In this document: piece by piece, positions 22,736-34,767 of the stretch
Position numbering within the stretch: the first letter of the stretch is position 1
Layout of the letters: each line of letters begins with the position of its first letter
From: Auriscalpium vulgare
Taxonomy: Eukaryota > Basidiomycota > Agaricomycetes > Russulales > Auriscalpiaceae
Assembly: GCA_019915015.1 (NCBI GenBank)
Contig: JAHBBC010000001.1
Span: 3,844,001 to 3,908,000 of the forward strand
DNA: 64,000 bases
Direction of reading: 5' to 3'
The notes under the pieces: generated by a model
Seen by the model: only the letters and a program-made list of their open reading frames with translations
Database searches by the model: none
Told to the model about the DNA's origin: nothing
Position numbers and translations under genes: made by a program

Positions 22736-23598
22736 GCCTTTCGGTATGCACATGCGTTTCTGGGATTGTCAAGATACTAACTATTGCATTCCACGTCAGT
22801 ACTCAGTAGACGCAGAATAAACTTGCATACATTTGCGACAACCGCGACAACCTGGATGACATATATGTTGTTGGTGAGCTGATGAAGGCGTCATATCCAG
22901 TAAATATTGACCGTAAAATGTGCGTTGCTCCACTTAGGCTGATTGGCGGGCGAGAGCGCGTAGAGTCCGGCTGGGGCGTATCTTGGGATTGCCGCGGACT
23001 GTGTCTATCAAAGTTGAACATTGACTGCCCAAATGCCAGACCCCCTGCTACTCCGTGCTGTGAGCAAACGAAATACTGGGCACGAAGAAAGTGCGTACGG
23101 ACCATTTCGGCCGCTGGCGGCGAGATCTCGGCGAGAGAGCGGGCCGGTTGGTGGGCTGAACCGGCTGACCAAGCGGGGAGCGTCCGTGCACAGGCCGGCA
23201 CGCCAAAATTCATGCCCCGCCCGACCGAAATTCCCACCGCCAAAAACCGCGCGTCGCACGCCCACCAACAAACCAAACCCCTGCCAGCCGCTCCCTCACT
23301 GCAGGCCTCCCAGCCAGCCCAGTGTGCCCGCGCCCACCAGCCACTTTTATTTCCTTCGTCTCCCTCACGCACAATCGCCTTCGTCGTTAACACTACACTA
23401 TAAAGGTATCGTCTACGCTTCATTCTGGCTCCATAGGGGCCATCGTTATCGATGGCGACGTCGTCACCGTCGTCGATCGGCGCTCGGGCGCGCTCTCACA
23501 GAGCGCGCGCGTTTGTGCGGCTGCGGGGCCTCCTGCGAAGTCTCGGGCAGTTTGCAGACGTGTCGATGGATGTGCTGACCCTATTCTACGCGTTCCAG
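22736..23598. other. Intergenic; promoter and 5' leader of the HMG-box gene
   Basis: An open frame begins at an ATG at 23452 and runs without a stop into the HMG-box gene (start 23599), so a 49-residue longer N-terminus is possible. Because the sequence just before 23599 is TTCCAG, a 5'-leader intron ending there is the alternative. No other gene is seen; frames at 22800-23420 lack any signature. Confidence 0.5.
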
Positions 23599-24277
23599 AT
23601 GCCGAAGGAAGCTACGAAGTCCAAGGTGGGTGTTCGACTTGCCCCAAACCCGCCCTCCCGTTATGCTATCCCCCCGCCTTGGCTAACGCGCTCCTCTGAC
23701 TACCCAGACGCGCAAGGCCGCTGAGAAGAGCGAGAAGGCACCTCGCCAGGCCAAGGCAAAGAAGGATCCCAAGGCGCCGAAGCGTGCCCTGTCCGCATAT
23801 ATGTTCTTCTCCCAGGACTGGCGGGAGAGGATCAAGACTGAGAACCCGGACGCAAGCTTCGGTGCGTGCAGTCTCCCTTCCGTGCCTTCCTCGTCGAGGG
23901 CTGCGCGTTACCGCATGCTGACGGCCGCGTTCAGGCGAAGTGGGTAAGCTTCTTGGGGCAAAGTGGAAGGAGCTTGACGAATCCGAGAAGAAGGTTCGTC
24001 TACCCCATTCCATGCACATATATGCGCGTTTGCATGCACATATATGCGCGTTTGCATGCGCATACATGCCTGTTCCGTGTTGAATGTACGCTGATCGCTG
24101 TCTCCTCCAGCCGTACGTCGAACAGGCTACAAGGGATAAGTCGCGCGCCGAGGCGGAGAAGGCGGATTATGATGTGGGTTGCTTCTTTCTTCCCACGTCA
24201 CTACCTCGATGTCTAATGCATTGATTCAGAGCAAACAAGGCGGCGGCAGCGGTGATGGCGACGATGACGACGAGTGA
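23599..24277 (+). CDS. NHP6: NHP6-type single HMG-box chromatin protein
   Basis: Small nuclear DNA-bending protein that assists FACT and transcription complexes. Five short exons give about 115 residues: [29 protein letters not shown], then the HMG box [20 protein letters not shown] with [51 protein letters not shown], and an acidic tail ending GDDDDE. The basic arm before the box and the single-box layout are those of yeast Nhp6. Start at 23599 was chosen because fungal homologues begin MPKEA; an upstream in-frame ATG exists at 23452. The third intron carries a short tandem repeat. Confidence 0.93.
24008..24066. repeat. Short tandem repeat inside an NHP6 intron
   Basis: CACATATATGCGCGTTTGCATG occurs twice in direct succession (about 24014-24058) and is followed by a diverged third start. 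It lies wholly inside the intron between the LDESEKK and PYVEQ exons and so does not affect the protein. Confidence 0.8.
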
Positions 24278-24844
24278 ATGCGCTGCAACCGTGCTGAGCG
24301 CGCAGTTCACATTGTACACCCACCTCCCTGCGTCTGTGTCTCCACCTTTAACCCCATAAAGAATTCTCTTGCGTCCTGTCCCTTCGTTTCCTCTTACCTT
24401 TCTTTCTCCTGTCTGCGCGCCGATGTTCTGCGTTGAGTAAATTAATGTGTCGAGAAACCTAGCTTGTCGTGTCTGTTACGAGTATACGGTACCAATGAAA
24501 GTTCGATTGACGCCTGGTCCGCGAAGTGTGAGTTTTTGACTACCTCTCCATGCTCTCCAAGCTCCACAAGCGAATCAAACAGGTTCGAAACCACCAATGG
24601 CACCATCATTCGGTCTTTGCCTCATCATGTGACCTCTCGTCGTTGCAGCACCTTCTCAACGTCCATTTGACTCTTACGACTCGCTCCTCCACACGAAATT
24701 TCTAAAGCTGTCTCGTCTTCTGGCTCTCGTGACCTCTCGTCATTCTAGTTCTCGAAGTCGATTTTACTCTGGCGACTGCCTCGCACTCCACATGAAATTA
24801 TATATAGCCGCCTGACAAGCACCCATGGATCTACTTGGCCTCTC
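24278..24844. other. Intergenic; carboxylesterase promoter with a diverged direct repeat
   Basis: Two copies of a roughly 73-base unit start at 24629 and 24729, both beginning GTGACCTCTCGTC and ending in a CACA(C/T)GAAATT word. The second copy runs into TATATATAG at about 24799, which is 46 bases before the ATG at 24845 and could be the TATA element. Confidence 0.6.
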
Positions 24845-27251
24845 ATGGCTTCTCTCTGTTTCCTCGTGGTCGCGTTGGTCTTGCAGCCCTTCCGTTCAGC
24901 GGCCAGTCCTGCGGGCGGAGCAGCGAGTCCTACTGTCACGCTCGACAACGGGACATTCATCGGCACAGCATTCGGCGGCGTTAACAAGTTTTTGGGAATT
25001 CCATTTGCCCAACCACCGTGAGTCCCTGCAGCCCACCGACGTCTGCGTCTAATAATAGGAGCGATCCACAGCGTGGGTGAACTGCGTTTTCGCCTGCCGC
25101 AGCCCAATAACCCGTACACGGGCACGCATACAGTGGAAGCATTTGGCCCGTCATGCCCTCAGCAAGCAGTCACGCTCCCAATCCCCGAAACGTTAGCTCA
25201 AGATGCTGTCGATTTCCTGGTCAATACCATATACGATGTCATTTTCCCCGATAGCGAAGATTGTAGGGGTTTTCAGCATGACGAGGCAGGCGGCAGATGT
25301 CTGATTTACGGGCCAGGTTTGACGATCAATGTCGTGCTGCCTGCCTCTGCAACACCCACGTCCAAGCTCCCCGTGGTGGCCGTGAGTGCAACATGCTGCT
25401 TGTATAGACTTCAGATTGATTTTGATTTTGGTTGAAGTGGATCTTTGGAGGTAACATCATATCCGTGTTTCATGACAAATACTGAGCTCAGATGTACACT
25501 CAGGCGGCTTCGAACTCGGCGGGACCTCTACGTAAGTGGGCGGTTTCACATCTGAAAAAAGGAACAAGCACTCAACTGTGCCAGTTACGATGGGGCTGTT
25601 GTCGTCCAGAGGTCAATTGACATAGGGCAGCCAGTGATCTACGTCAGTATGAACTACCGGTGAGCCCCGCGGCTTGAGATATGTTTGTTGAGAGTTACTG
25701 ACATGCTCCGTGTCGTAGCCTATCTGGTAGATATCAACACACTTGCCATTGCCTCGAGCACAACTGACGCCCCCGATACTATCTAGCTTTTGGCTTTTTA
25801 GCGAGTCAAGAAGTCAAAGAGGAAGGCGTTGGCAATCTAGGACTGCAGGATCGTGCGTTACACCTTTCCCGGCAGCTACCCATTTGTTCAAATCACTTGT
25901 GCTACAGAGCGCCAAGCTCTTCGGTGGATCCAGAAGTATATATCTGCCTTCGGAGGCGATCCGACGAAAGTGACTATGTCGGCAACTCTTGCTCAGCCGT
26001 TAAGCCAACATCTAATGGGAATGTACAGCTGGGGCGAGAGTGCAGGGGCTATCTCTGTCTCTCTGCACTTGCTCACGAACGGTGGAAACACCGACGGCCT
26101 ATTCCGCGCCGCCTTCATGCAATCTGGCTCCCCCATTCCCGTCGGCGACATATCGCATGGTCAACCATACTACGATGATTTAGTACTCCGAACCGGGTGC
26201 AATGGCACATCGGACACGCTCCAGTGTCTTCGTCAAGTACCGTACAACACTTTGAAAGCCGCTATGGACAAGTCTCCATCTATCTTCGCGTATCAGGTGA
26301 CTACTGTGCTCATGCTCACTGGGGATAATCTAGCTGACGCGCAATTAGTCGCTGGTGCTCGCCTGGTTGCCACGCGCAGACGGCGTGTTCTTAACAGATA
26401 TCCCTCAAAAACTCGTTCAGGCTGGCAGCGTGGCCGCCATCCCGTTCATCACCGGTGAGATCCTCTTATACGCCTCAAACATTGCCTCGAACATGACTTT
26501 TGTAGGTGACTGTGACGACGAGGGCACCCTTTTTTCGCTGTCTACTTTGAACATCACGTATGTGCCTCGATACTACTCTCCGTCCTCGATACTGAACACT
26601 CCTTCCAGCACCGACGAGCAGGTTTATGACTACATGCACGCGATCTACCTTCCCACCGCCTCGAACGATGAGATCAACCAGCTTCTGGACTTATATGATG
26701 ACGACATCGTCGACGGATCACCTTTCGACACTGGCGGTCTCAATGCCCTGACACCTCAATACAAACGCCTGGCCGCGATCCAGGGTGACGTGGTCTTCCA
26801 GGCCCCTAGGCGCTTCTTTCTTCAACAGCGTTCGGGGAAGCAGAACACGTGGTCGTTCTGTGAGGACCAGAATCACCCCTCAGTGTCGTAGTCGTACTGA
26901 CAGTCTTGTCTCTTAGTGAGCAAACGCCTGAAAGGCCTCCCGGCACTGGGCTCGGTCAGTCGCGACCTAGTGCCTCGCGTAGTATGTTCTGATCGTCATC
27001 TTACTCAGGTTCACGGTTCGGACATTCTCAACGTCTATGGGCCTGGCGACATGACGGAATATCTAGTGCGTTTCGCCACGAACCTAGATCCGAATGGCGG
27101 CTCGAACCTCAATTGGCCAAAGTATACAACATCCTCCCCCAATCTTCTCACTTTTTTGGATGGCTTGGTCCCTCAGACCGTTACGCTGGATACATATCGA
27201 ACGGACGGATTCACATACTTGACGCAGCTGTCCCTTCAGCACCCCATCTAG
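24845..27251 (+). CDS. Secreted type-B carboxylesterase / lipase
   Basis: Alpha/beta-hydrolase of the carboxylesterase family; hydrolyses esters outside the cell, natural substrate unknown. Start at 24845 with signal peptide MASLCFLVVALVLQPFRSAA. Hand splicing many introns gives FLGIPFAQPPVGELRFRLPQ, the CL disulfide segment DSEDCLTINVVLP, WIFGGGFELGG (oxyanion hole), YVSMNYRLSAFGFLASQEV, GLQDQRQALRWIQKYISAFG, GGDPTKVTIWGESAG with the nucleophile Ser, ITGDCDDEGTLF with the acid residue, and VHGSDILNVYG with the catalytic His. The NYRLSAFGF stretch needs an eight-base exon (25719-25726). The intron before WGESAG joins AT to C. All catalytic residues are present. A GPI tail is absent, so it is probably fully secreted. 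Confidence 0.88.
25719..25726 (+). other. Eight-base micro-exon of the carboxylesterase gene
   Basis: CCTATCTG stands between TGTCGTAG (acceptor) and GTAGATATC (donor). Joining AACTACCG + CCTATCTG + CTTTTGGC restores NYRLSAFGF, the conserved family stretch; leaving it out breaks the frame. Confidence 0.75.
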
Positions 27252-27695
27252 GTACATTTTACATGAGACACTTGCCTGTCTTCGCGATACGACAGGGTTT
27301 TCTTATTCTACATTCGCGAAGATGTCCAGACGCCTGCTATACCTAGAAGCTCCGCGGCTGCCTGCACACTTGGAGATTATTTCAGCATACGCGATTTGCA
27401 GTGATTTTACTATCAGGTACACCTCAGATACGAACGAACAAATGGTTCAGCCAAACTGCACAGAACAACAGAAGATGCATGGCAGAATAAATGCATACAG
27501 TATATAAAACGGACATGCGACAGCACAGTTGAAGGGAAAGCAGCAGTCAGTCTGGCAGAGCTCATGGCTATATCTATCCACGGCGCACAGTATCTCATCA
27601 CTCCATGGATTCGTCAGAGTCAGATATGATCTCTTTGCTCTTGCTGTGAGTATTTGTCAGACCACTGTGACGATGAATGAAAGTTGCGTTACTGA
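27252..27695. other. Intergenic between convergent genes
   Basis: 3' ends of the carboxylesterase and CTR9 genes meet here. No gene or regulatory signal is recognised. Confidence 0.5.
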
Positions 27696-30600
27696 CTATT
27701 GCTTTTTGCGCGGAGCACTGGCCGACGGCTCGTCCTCGTCCTCGTCCCGAACGATACGCTTCTTTGGCCGCTGCAGATGGACAAAACTGGATCACCACAG
27801 GCCTCACCAAGCAGTCTGAAAATAGCTACGCACCTTCTTGGCTGGCTTCTCCACATTTTCGCCGCCCGAAAACAGCGCCTCCTCCTCGCCGTCGGACCCC
27901 TCTGCCGGTGTTGCGGTGCCCTTTTTGAGCTTCCGTGTCCGCTTCTTTTTGGGCTCCCCGTTCGCGGCTCCGTCCTCGTCCCCGCTGACGGGCCCCGACT
28001 TGGTGCGCTTGTTGGCAGCTTTGCGCGCTTTCCGCTCGCGCTCGTCGTCGCTCTCCATGCGCACTTCCTGCGTCCACTGCAGTGCTTCGGCACGGGCTTT
28101 GTCCCGCTCCCCGCGAAGTTTCTCTGCTTCCTCCTGGAGCTTTGCGGTCCTCTCGCGCTGATTAATGAAAGTATCAGCTTAGCGCGGGAAGCTGCGAGGT
28201 AACTACTGACCTCCAAAGCTTCCTGACGCTGCTTCTCCTCCAACCTCTTTTGCCTCGCAGCTTCGAGCCTAGCATGCTGCTCCCCTTCGTGCTGGCGCTG
28301 AGCGACCAGATGTTCCTCTGCTCGCCGCAACATGCTGTCACCGTACTTCTTGCGCTGGTCGGCAATATCGCGATTATAGGGTAGCGATGTAGAAGGGTCC
28401 GCCGCAAGGGATGCGAACATCTTCTGTGCGTGGCTCGCATGTTCGATTGCACGTTGTAGATCCTTGAGGGTACGCTTAGCGCTTGGGAGAGCGAACATCA
28501 TCTCGGCTGCCTTCTGCTGGATCATGGCGATGTTGTAGAGGACGGCCTTATCATTGGGTTGTATGTGAAGTGCCTTGGTCGACGTCGTCAGCAGTCTCAT
28601 TTGGAAAGGCACAATGTGTGTCCAACCTTCTGCGTATAGCTCAGAGCCGTGATCATGGACGAGAAGGACTGATCCTTATTTGCCTTCGCATACCAAGAGC
28701 GCGCTAGAGAGAGCAGCACCGACACATTTTGATCGTGATAGTACCGCCTAGACGCAGTTTCGTACTATAGGACAATCGATCAGAGATATACGTGGAATGA
28801 GTGCCAACCCACTTACACTTTCAATGGCACGATCGAACTCGTCCCGAGCGAAATGACAATGTCCAATATTGATGTAGACGCTCCCATCGTTCGTGGACTC
28901 GCGCACCTTAGCGAACACCTCCAGAGCATCCCGTGCATTTGTCGCGCGCTTCTGCCCCTCGTCCGGAGTTGGGCCAGGAGGCAAAGTGCCCCCAAGCGTT
29001 CCCAGAGCATCTTCTGCGGTGACAATTGCGAGCCCCTGCGCCGCCACAGCACACATCGGGTCTAAATGCAGTGCCTTCTCATAGAACTCGGCGCTCCGCA
29101 AGAAGAGCTTTTTGCGCTCGTCGACGCCTTTCGAGCTAGAGTCACGGCTCTCGCGCGCTTGGTGGTAGTGCAGCCACCCTGCCGCGCAGAGTGACCAGAC
29201 ATCGTGCTTGTCATGATCTTTTAGGGTAGCGAAGACGAACTCTCGGGCGGGTTTCGGGAGATTTGACTGGATGAGGAAGTATGTGTAAAAGGCGCGGACG
29301 TTGAGGTTGTGGCTTTGGGAAACGAGGGCATCCTTGAGCAGCTCGTGTGCATCGTTCCGCTGATTCAAGTTACCAAGCATATCTGCTTGACGTATCTTGG
29401 CTGGTAGCATAGATGAGCAGTCGACTACTTGCTATAAGAGTGAGGCTAGCCTACCATCAACGTACTCCGGATGTCGCGAGAGGAGCTTTCCGTAAGCTTC
29501 CGACGCCATGGTGTCTTCGCCTACGTCTTCATACACCCGAGCAAGGTTGTACAAGATCGACGTCGACATTGCCTCTGCCGTTGAAGTCGCAGAAACGGTG
29601 ACGCCTGTCAACGCATTCTCATACATCGCCCGAGCTTGGTCGTGTTGACCTTCCAAATGCGCCAAGACACCCAAGTTGTTCCACAGACGTGGATCAACAT
29701 CCCCGTTTTCTTGGCTGACCCGCAAAGCCTCCCGAAGTGCCTTACCGGTGCGGTCGAGGTTCTCATTCCGCCACAACCGAGCCACCTCGAGATGCATCTC
29801 CACATCGTCCAAGATAGCACGCGCGGGAAGATGAGGCCTCTGCGAATGCCCATTGAGAGGTGTCAGCTCCTCGCCGTGCTCGATTGTCTTGTGCACGCGA
29901 TCGAAGAGTTCGCGGGCGCGAACCGTCTCCTGGACGGCTTCAGAGCTGGACACGCCAGGGCGCGGATGAGCGCGGAGTGAAGCCAACATGGCCATGGCTT
30001 CGACGGAGCGAGGCGCATTTGGCGGCTGCAGGAGGGTGTCAAGAGTGTGGATGGCAGCTGGAATCTCGTCTACGCGTCCGCTTGAATACAAGGCCATAGA
30101 GAGAACGGCGATCACTCACTGTTTCGCAACTGAATCTGCGCAACTCCAATGACAGCTAGTACATTCTTCGCGGGGCCTTCAGCTGCTTTCTGGTAATAAC
30201 GCAGTGCGTCGCTGTAGTTGCCGTCCACATGGCACACACGGCCGGCACGAATGTAGCCATCCGCAAGAACAGCTCGTGTATCAGCGAACTGGACCGTCCG
30301 CTCAGCCAACTTCAGTGCCTGCCACCAATTGCGTCAGTCAGTCGTCCTCATGCTCAAGATAGATGCCTACTCGACTATGCAAACCCTTGCGGAGGAATAT
30401 GTCACACAACGCATTCGCAGCTGATGCGTTGCGCTGATTGCCATTGAACGCCTTTTCGATGAGCTTGGACCCGATGGTGATCTCCCGCACTCGTTCGTCG
30501 TCAGACATGTTAGGGTTCTTGCTTGCGTTCAAGGCTTCGATGCCAAGCAACAGCTGCCCTGCCGATTCCGATGGGTTCTGAGTGAGATAGGTCAGCAACC

Positions 30601-31624
30601 AGCGTCTTACCAGATTTCGCAAAGGACTGACGACTTCCGCACTCCGCTCCCATGCGGCCTTTGCCTGCTCTCTGTGGTTCATAGCCCAGAAACAGAGGCC
30701 TATACCTATTCGAGGGTCTGGCAGGCAATGTGGATTGAGCTGAAGGACTTGTTGAAAGATCTTGAGCGCCGCGCCGTATTGTCTTCGTGCGTACAGAATC
30801 CTTGCCTAGGAGGAGATGAGGATCGTGACAACGCGTTGAAGTGTATCAAACGCACCTTCCCTAGCAAAGCGATCAAGTTTGTAGGCTTCTTTACAAGAAT
30901 CGACTGAAATGACCTCAGTGCATCGTCCATCTCGTTGTTGGCCAACTGGTGAATGGCTGAGAGCCTATTAGACGCGAAGTCCCGCCAGGGCATGCAGTGT
31001 AACGCACCTCGCGTCATTACAATGAGCTCCATCATCGCCTCCAAACGCTGCTCAGAGTCTGCGCCAGAGAGTTGCTCCGTGATGACTCGGTCACATATGT
31101 TGAGATCCTGGGTCGCCTCCCTGACGTAGTCATCTCGAGTCTTGTAATCAAGCAGGATGTCCTGACCTATATTCATTCATCACGCGTCACTATTCGCGCC
31201 TGTAATAATCAAGTAGGAGGGCGTACGAGGATTGGCCAGCTTGATCTTTGGGGCGCTCCGTGCTCTTGCAAGGTGAATATTCGCCAGTAAGGAATACACG
31301 GCCGGGAATGATTCTGTCGATCCGCTTAACTGGAAACCTGCCCAGATGCGGACATCAGTTGCAGCTGTATCTTCGAGTCGTAAGGAACGCACACTTAGCA
31401 GCCGCATTCATGATGGCTTCTGCTGCATCTAAGTCACCCCTTCGAAGGTACTCTCCAGCCAGACGCGTCCAATATTCGACCTTGGGCTGGCCATCCATGA
31501 GCAAATCCACGACGTCTTCCACATTAGAGTCCAACGCGTCAAGCTCGATGTTGATGACCTCTTGTCCGCTGAGCTCTATGTCGATTGAGCGTCCAGGAGC
31601 TGAGTTCCATGGGTAGAAGCTCAT
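27696..31624 (-). CDS. CTR9: CTR9, TPR subunit of the Paf1 transcription-elongation complex
   Basis: Scaffold subunit of the Paf1 complex, which travels with RNA polymerase II and promotes histone H2B ubiquitylation and H3K4 methylation. Start at 31624 (MSFYPWNSAPGRSIDIELSG). The early stretch INIELDALDSNVEDVVDLLM with VEYWTRLAGEYLRRGDLDAAE is typical of CTR9. Tetratricopeptide helices continue through at least ten exons, for example NEMDDALRSFQSILVKKPTN, DPRLWNNLGVLAHLEGQHDQ, NLARVYEDVGEDTMASEAYG and MCAVAAQGLAIVTAEDALG. The C-terminus has a basic coiled coil (LEAARQKRLEEKQRQEALE) and a charged tail with KKKRTRKLKKG. The last exon (RPKKRIVRDEDEDEPSASAP) ends at 27696. It is complete, with about 12 introns. 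It shares a divergent promoter with ADA2. Confidence 0.93.
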
Positions 31625-32245
31625 GTTGTGTGGGTGTGGCGTCGCAACGCGCGGCAAGGCGCAGGGACAGACGGAAAGAGAGAAGTCGTTGAAATGGCTG
31701 CTACACAGCGAGCAGAAGCGTAAAATGAGCCTGAGGGCGCGACGGAGGAGGACGAGGCCGCTGACTTGCTGCCTCAGTGCACTGGCGTTGACGGGCGCTT
31801 GTGATCGGATTACGTACGCGGAGTGCAAAGAAGGCCAAACATCGCTCGCGCCGCCACCGCCGCTGCCGCCGACGTCGTCGAGCGCGTCGGGCGCAGCGTC
31901 CTCCTCATTCCCACTCCCTTTCTACACCACCTCTGCCCGTCACACAACATTCGTTGGAATCGCGGAAGCCGCTTTGTCAGCCCTATACCAAGTGTCGCTT
32001 GCCCGCCGAACATAACCACGACTTCCAATCACCGTGTCGTCGGCGACGGCAACGACCTTACCGCGTCCCCTTCACCAGTTCCAAGCCGTCTCTGGGCTCC
32101 TCGGACTAATATCGTCCTCCCAAATACCCAACTCGCACACACCGCGGTCATCGCAACGCCCGAGCCCCACCTCATCTGCGCGCCTGGAAGCCCTTTCCAG
32201 CGTCGGAATAACATAAGGAGTGGGCTGGAAGTTGGATCCCCGCGA
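31625..32245. promoter_or_regulatory. Divergent promoter of CTR9 and ADA2
   Basis: 621 bases separate the two start codons. No TATA box stands out. CACACAACATTC-like and pyrimidine-rich patches occur on both sides. Open frames across it are all without signature. Confidence 0.55.
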
Positions 32246-34492
32246 TGACTGTGACGCATAGGAAGCGGCAGCACCAGCCGGAGGAGATTACAAGTACGTG
32301 GTAAAGATTGAGTGCAGGCCCTCCTCCTCCCCTCTTGCCTCTCGTTTCTCACGCTCAGCTCCTTACGTAACTCCAGCCATCAACGAACCCGGATTTCAGA
32401 TCGAGTGCGACGGATGCCTCAGAGACCTCACCCACTCCATCCGTATCAAATGTGCCGACCCCATTTGCGACCCCGGCGATGGCGTCGATTTGTGTCCGAA
32501 TTGTTTCCGCACTGGCAAGGAGTTTGGCAAGCACAAACGGAGTCATGCATACCGGGTAGTGGTGGGTGGTGTTCACTCATCAGGGTACTCGCCGCTAATT
32601 CATTTACAGGAACTACACTCGTACCCGATATTCTCAGAGGACTGGGGAGCAGACGAGTGAGTGGCATGCCCTTTATCTCCTGCCTCATTCTTTTAAACCG
32701 TCGTTACAGGGAACTTTTGCTCGTCGAGGCCATTGCTTCTCAAGGGCTTGGTAACTGGCAATCAATAGCCGAGCACTTAGGCACGCGGACCAAGGAGGAG
32801 GTGGAAAAACACTACAACGAAATCTATATCGACTCACCCACGTGGCCAATACCCGTGAGCCTTTCTCTGCTGGTCCTGGGATCTTCCTGACAATGATTAT
32901 CATATCCATCAGCGAGGAGATAAACGTTTCAACATCGATCCATCCGAATTTCAGGAACGCAAGCGCCGACGAATATCAAACATGCCCACCGCTAACGCGG
33001 CGCCGAAGGTGGCACCGACATCCGCGCCTGGCGTACACGAAGTGGCGACGTTCCTTCCCGGTCGACTCGAGTTCGAGCACGAGATCGAGAATGAGGCCGA
33101 GGAAATAATTAAGGACCTCGAATTTGGTCTGTGTATGGAGTGGGGAGGAGACGCCATTCCGGAGGATGAGACAGACCCTGACGTGAAGGCACGCGCCCGA
33201 TGGGAGGAAGAGAAGCGAGAAAAGGAAATTGCCTTTGTGCCGCCAATAAGTATCAACGGAACCATGAACGGCGCTGCAGTCAACGTCAATGGCTTTTATG
33301 GGACTAACGGCATAGTCAAGGACGCTGTGAAGAAGGAGAAGGAAGTTCAGCGGCCGTCAGAGGATCTAAGCACTGGTGATGACGCGGACGAAGACTCGGA
33401 AGAAAACATGCCACCATTACCCTTTGAGACGACCGACTCTCTTGCCTTCAAGCTCACGCTGCTCGAGACCTACGCTCAACGGCTCGAGAAGCGACACGAA
33501 GGGAAAGCGCTCATCTTTGACCGCGGCCTCTTAGAGTACAAGAAGGTGTGTATCATACCGCCTCTGTTCCGATCTGCTCTAACTGTGTCGCGAAGATCCA
33601 AGCTGCGGAGAAGAAGCGGCCGAAAGAGGAGAAGGACATCGTCCACCGTCTTCGGCCCTTTGCCAAATTGCAGACCGCAGAAGACTACGAAGTCTTCTGC
33701 GCGGATATCCTGTGTGCGTGCCCCGGCCACATGCCCTACTATCTGACGCTCATGCCGCACAGACGAGGCCGTTTTGCGTAAGAAGATCGCCGAACTGCAG
33801 TCATACCGGAGACTGGGCCTCACAACTGCAGCCGACATCAAGAAATGGGAAGAGGACGCCTACAAACGGGTACGCATGTGCCTCCTGACTCCATCCACCT
33901 GTCTCACGATCGCCCGCCTTACAGACGCAGGCCAAAGCAAATATGTCGCGCGACCACTTCTCGTCGGAACGCCTGCAGCAACTGCGCGCAGGTGGGGGGC
34001 GCGGCTCTCTCGGGCCGGACTCCCGCCGTGCGAGCGCCCTCCCAGAAGCCCACGATGGTGACTCGCGGGCGGCCGCTTCCGCCTCCGCGCACACCGGGCG
34101 GAAGCCTCGTACGTACTGGCCCTGCTTCCAACTTCCGTGCGACGAGTTGACGCGCATGTTCTTTCCCTCCAGCTGCGCCACTCAACCTCGCGAACAGCCC
34201 GCTCCTGCACCTCCTCACGCCTGCAGAACAGACGCTCTGCTCAACACTACGCATCCTGCCCAAGCCGTATCTCGTCATCAAGGAGACACTCGTACGCGAG
34301 TACGCACGGCGCGGTGGCAAGCTGCGCCGGCGCGAGGCTCGCGACCTCGTCAAGATCGACGTGAACAAGACGAGCCGCGTGTGGGACTTCCTCGTTCAGG
34401 CTGGATACCTCCGAATCAACGTGGATGCGGGTTCACAATCTCAGTCTCAGTCGCAAACGGCAGTGGCAGAAGGCAGCAATACCGCACTGTAA
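32246..34492 (+). CDS. ADA2: ADA2, adaptor subunit of the SAGA/ADA histone acetyltransferase
   Basis: Partner of GCN5 that raises its activity on nucleosomes. Start at 32246 (MTVTHRKRQQHQPEEIT). Domain order: ZZ zinc finger (FQIECDGCLRDLTHSIRIKC, CDPGDGVDLCPNCFRTGKEF), SANT domain (ELLLVEAIASQGLGNWQSIA, EHLGTRTKEEVEKHYNEIYI), the ADA2 hallmark FLPGRLEFEHEIENEAEEII with KDLEFGLCMEWGGD, KLTLLETYAQRLEKRHEGKA, LRPFAKLQTAEDYEVF, RRLGLTTAADIKKWEEDAYK, and a C-terminal SWIRM domain (LLHLLTPAEQTLCSTLRILP, YLVIKETLVREYARRGGKLR, then TSRVWDFLVQAGYL). A Ser/Ala-rich linker precedes SWIRM. It is full length, with about nine short introns, and divergent from CTR9. Confidence 0.93.
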
Positions 34493-34767
34493 GGCCTTCC
34501 CTGGTGCCTACATACGTACTCCGGCGACTGACCGTTTGTGGGCTGCAGATCGTCCGGGACGCCAGGTCCCTCCTCGCTCCTTGGCATGACTCCGTCCCCC
34601 AGCAAGGGATCTGTTGGCAAGCTGACGCCGACGCTGTCCTTCGCACCCGCGCCCAGTGGGCTCACCACGCCGACTCCATCCTTCTCCTCCGCCCCCTGGC
34701 CGCACTGACCGCCACCATCGGACTCATCTCGAACTGCTTACCATACTCGATTACACTTACCTCCTGC

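Noticed and set aside
22803..23423. 206-codon minus-strand frame before the HMG-box gene
   Set aside because: Composition is Trp/Gly/Arg-rich without motifs, and it overlaps the promoter of NHP6.
24008..24066. CRISPR-like direct repeats
   Set aside because: The units are adjacent with no spacers and lie in a spliceosomal intron of a fungal gene; it is a simple tandem repeat.
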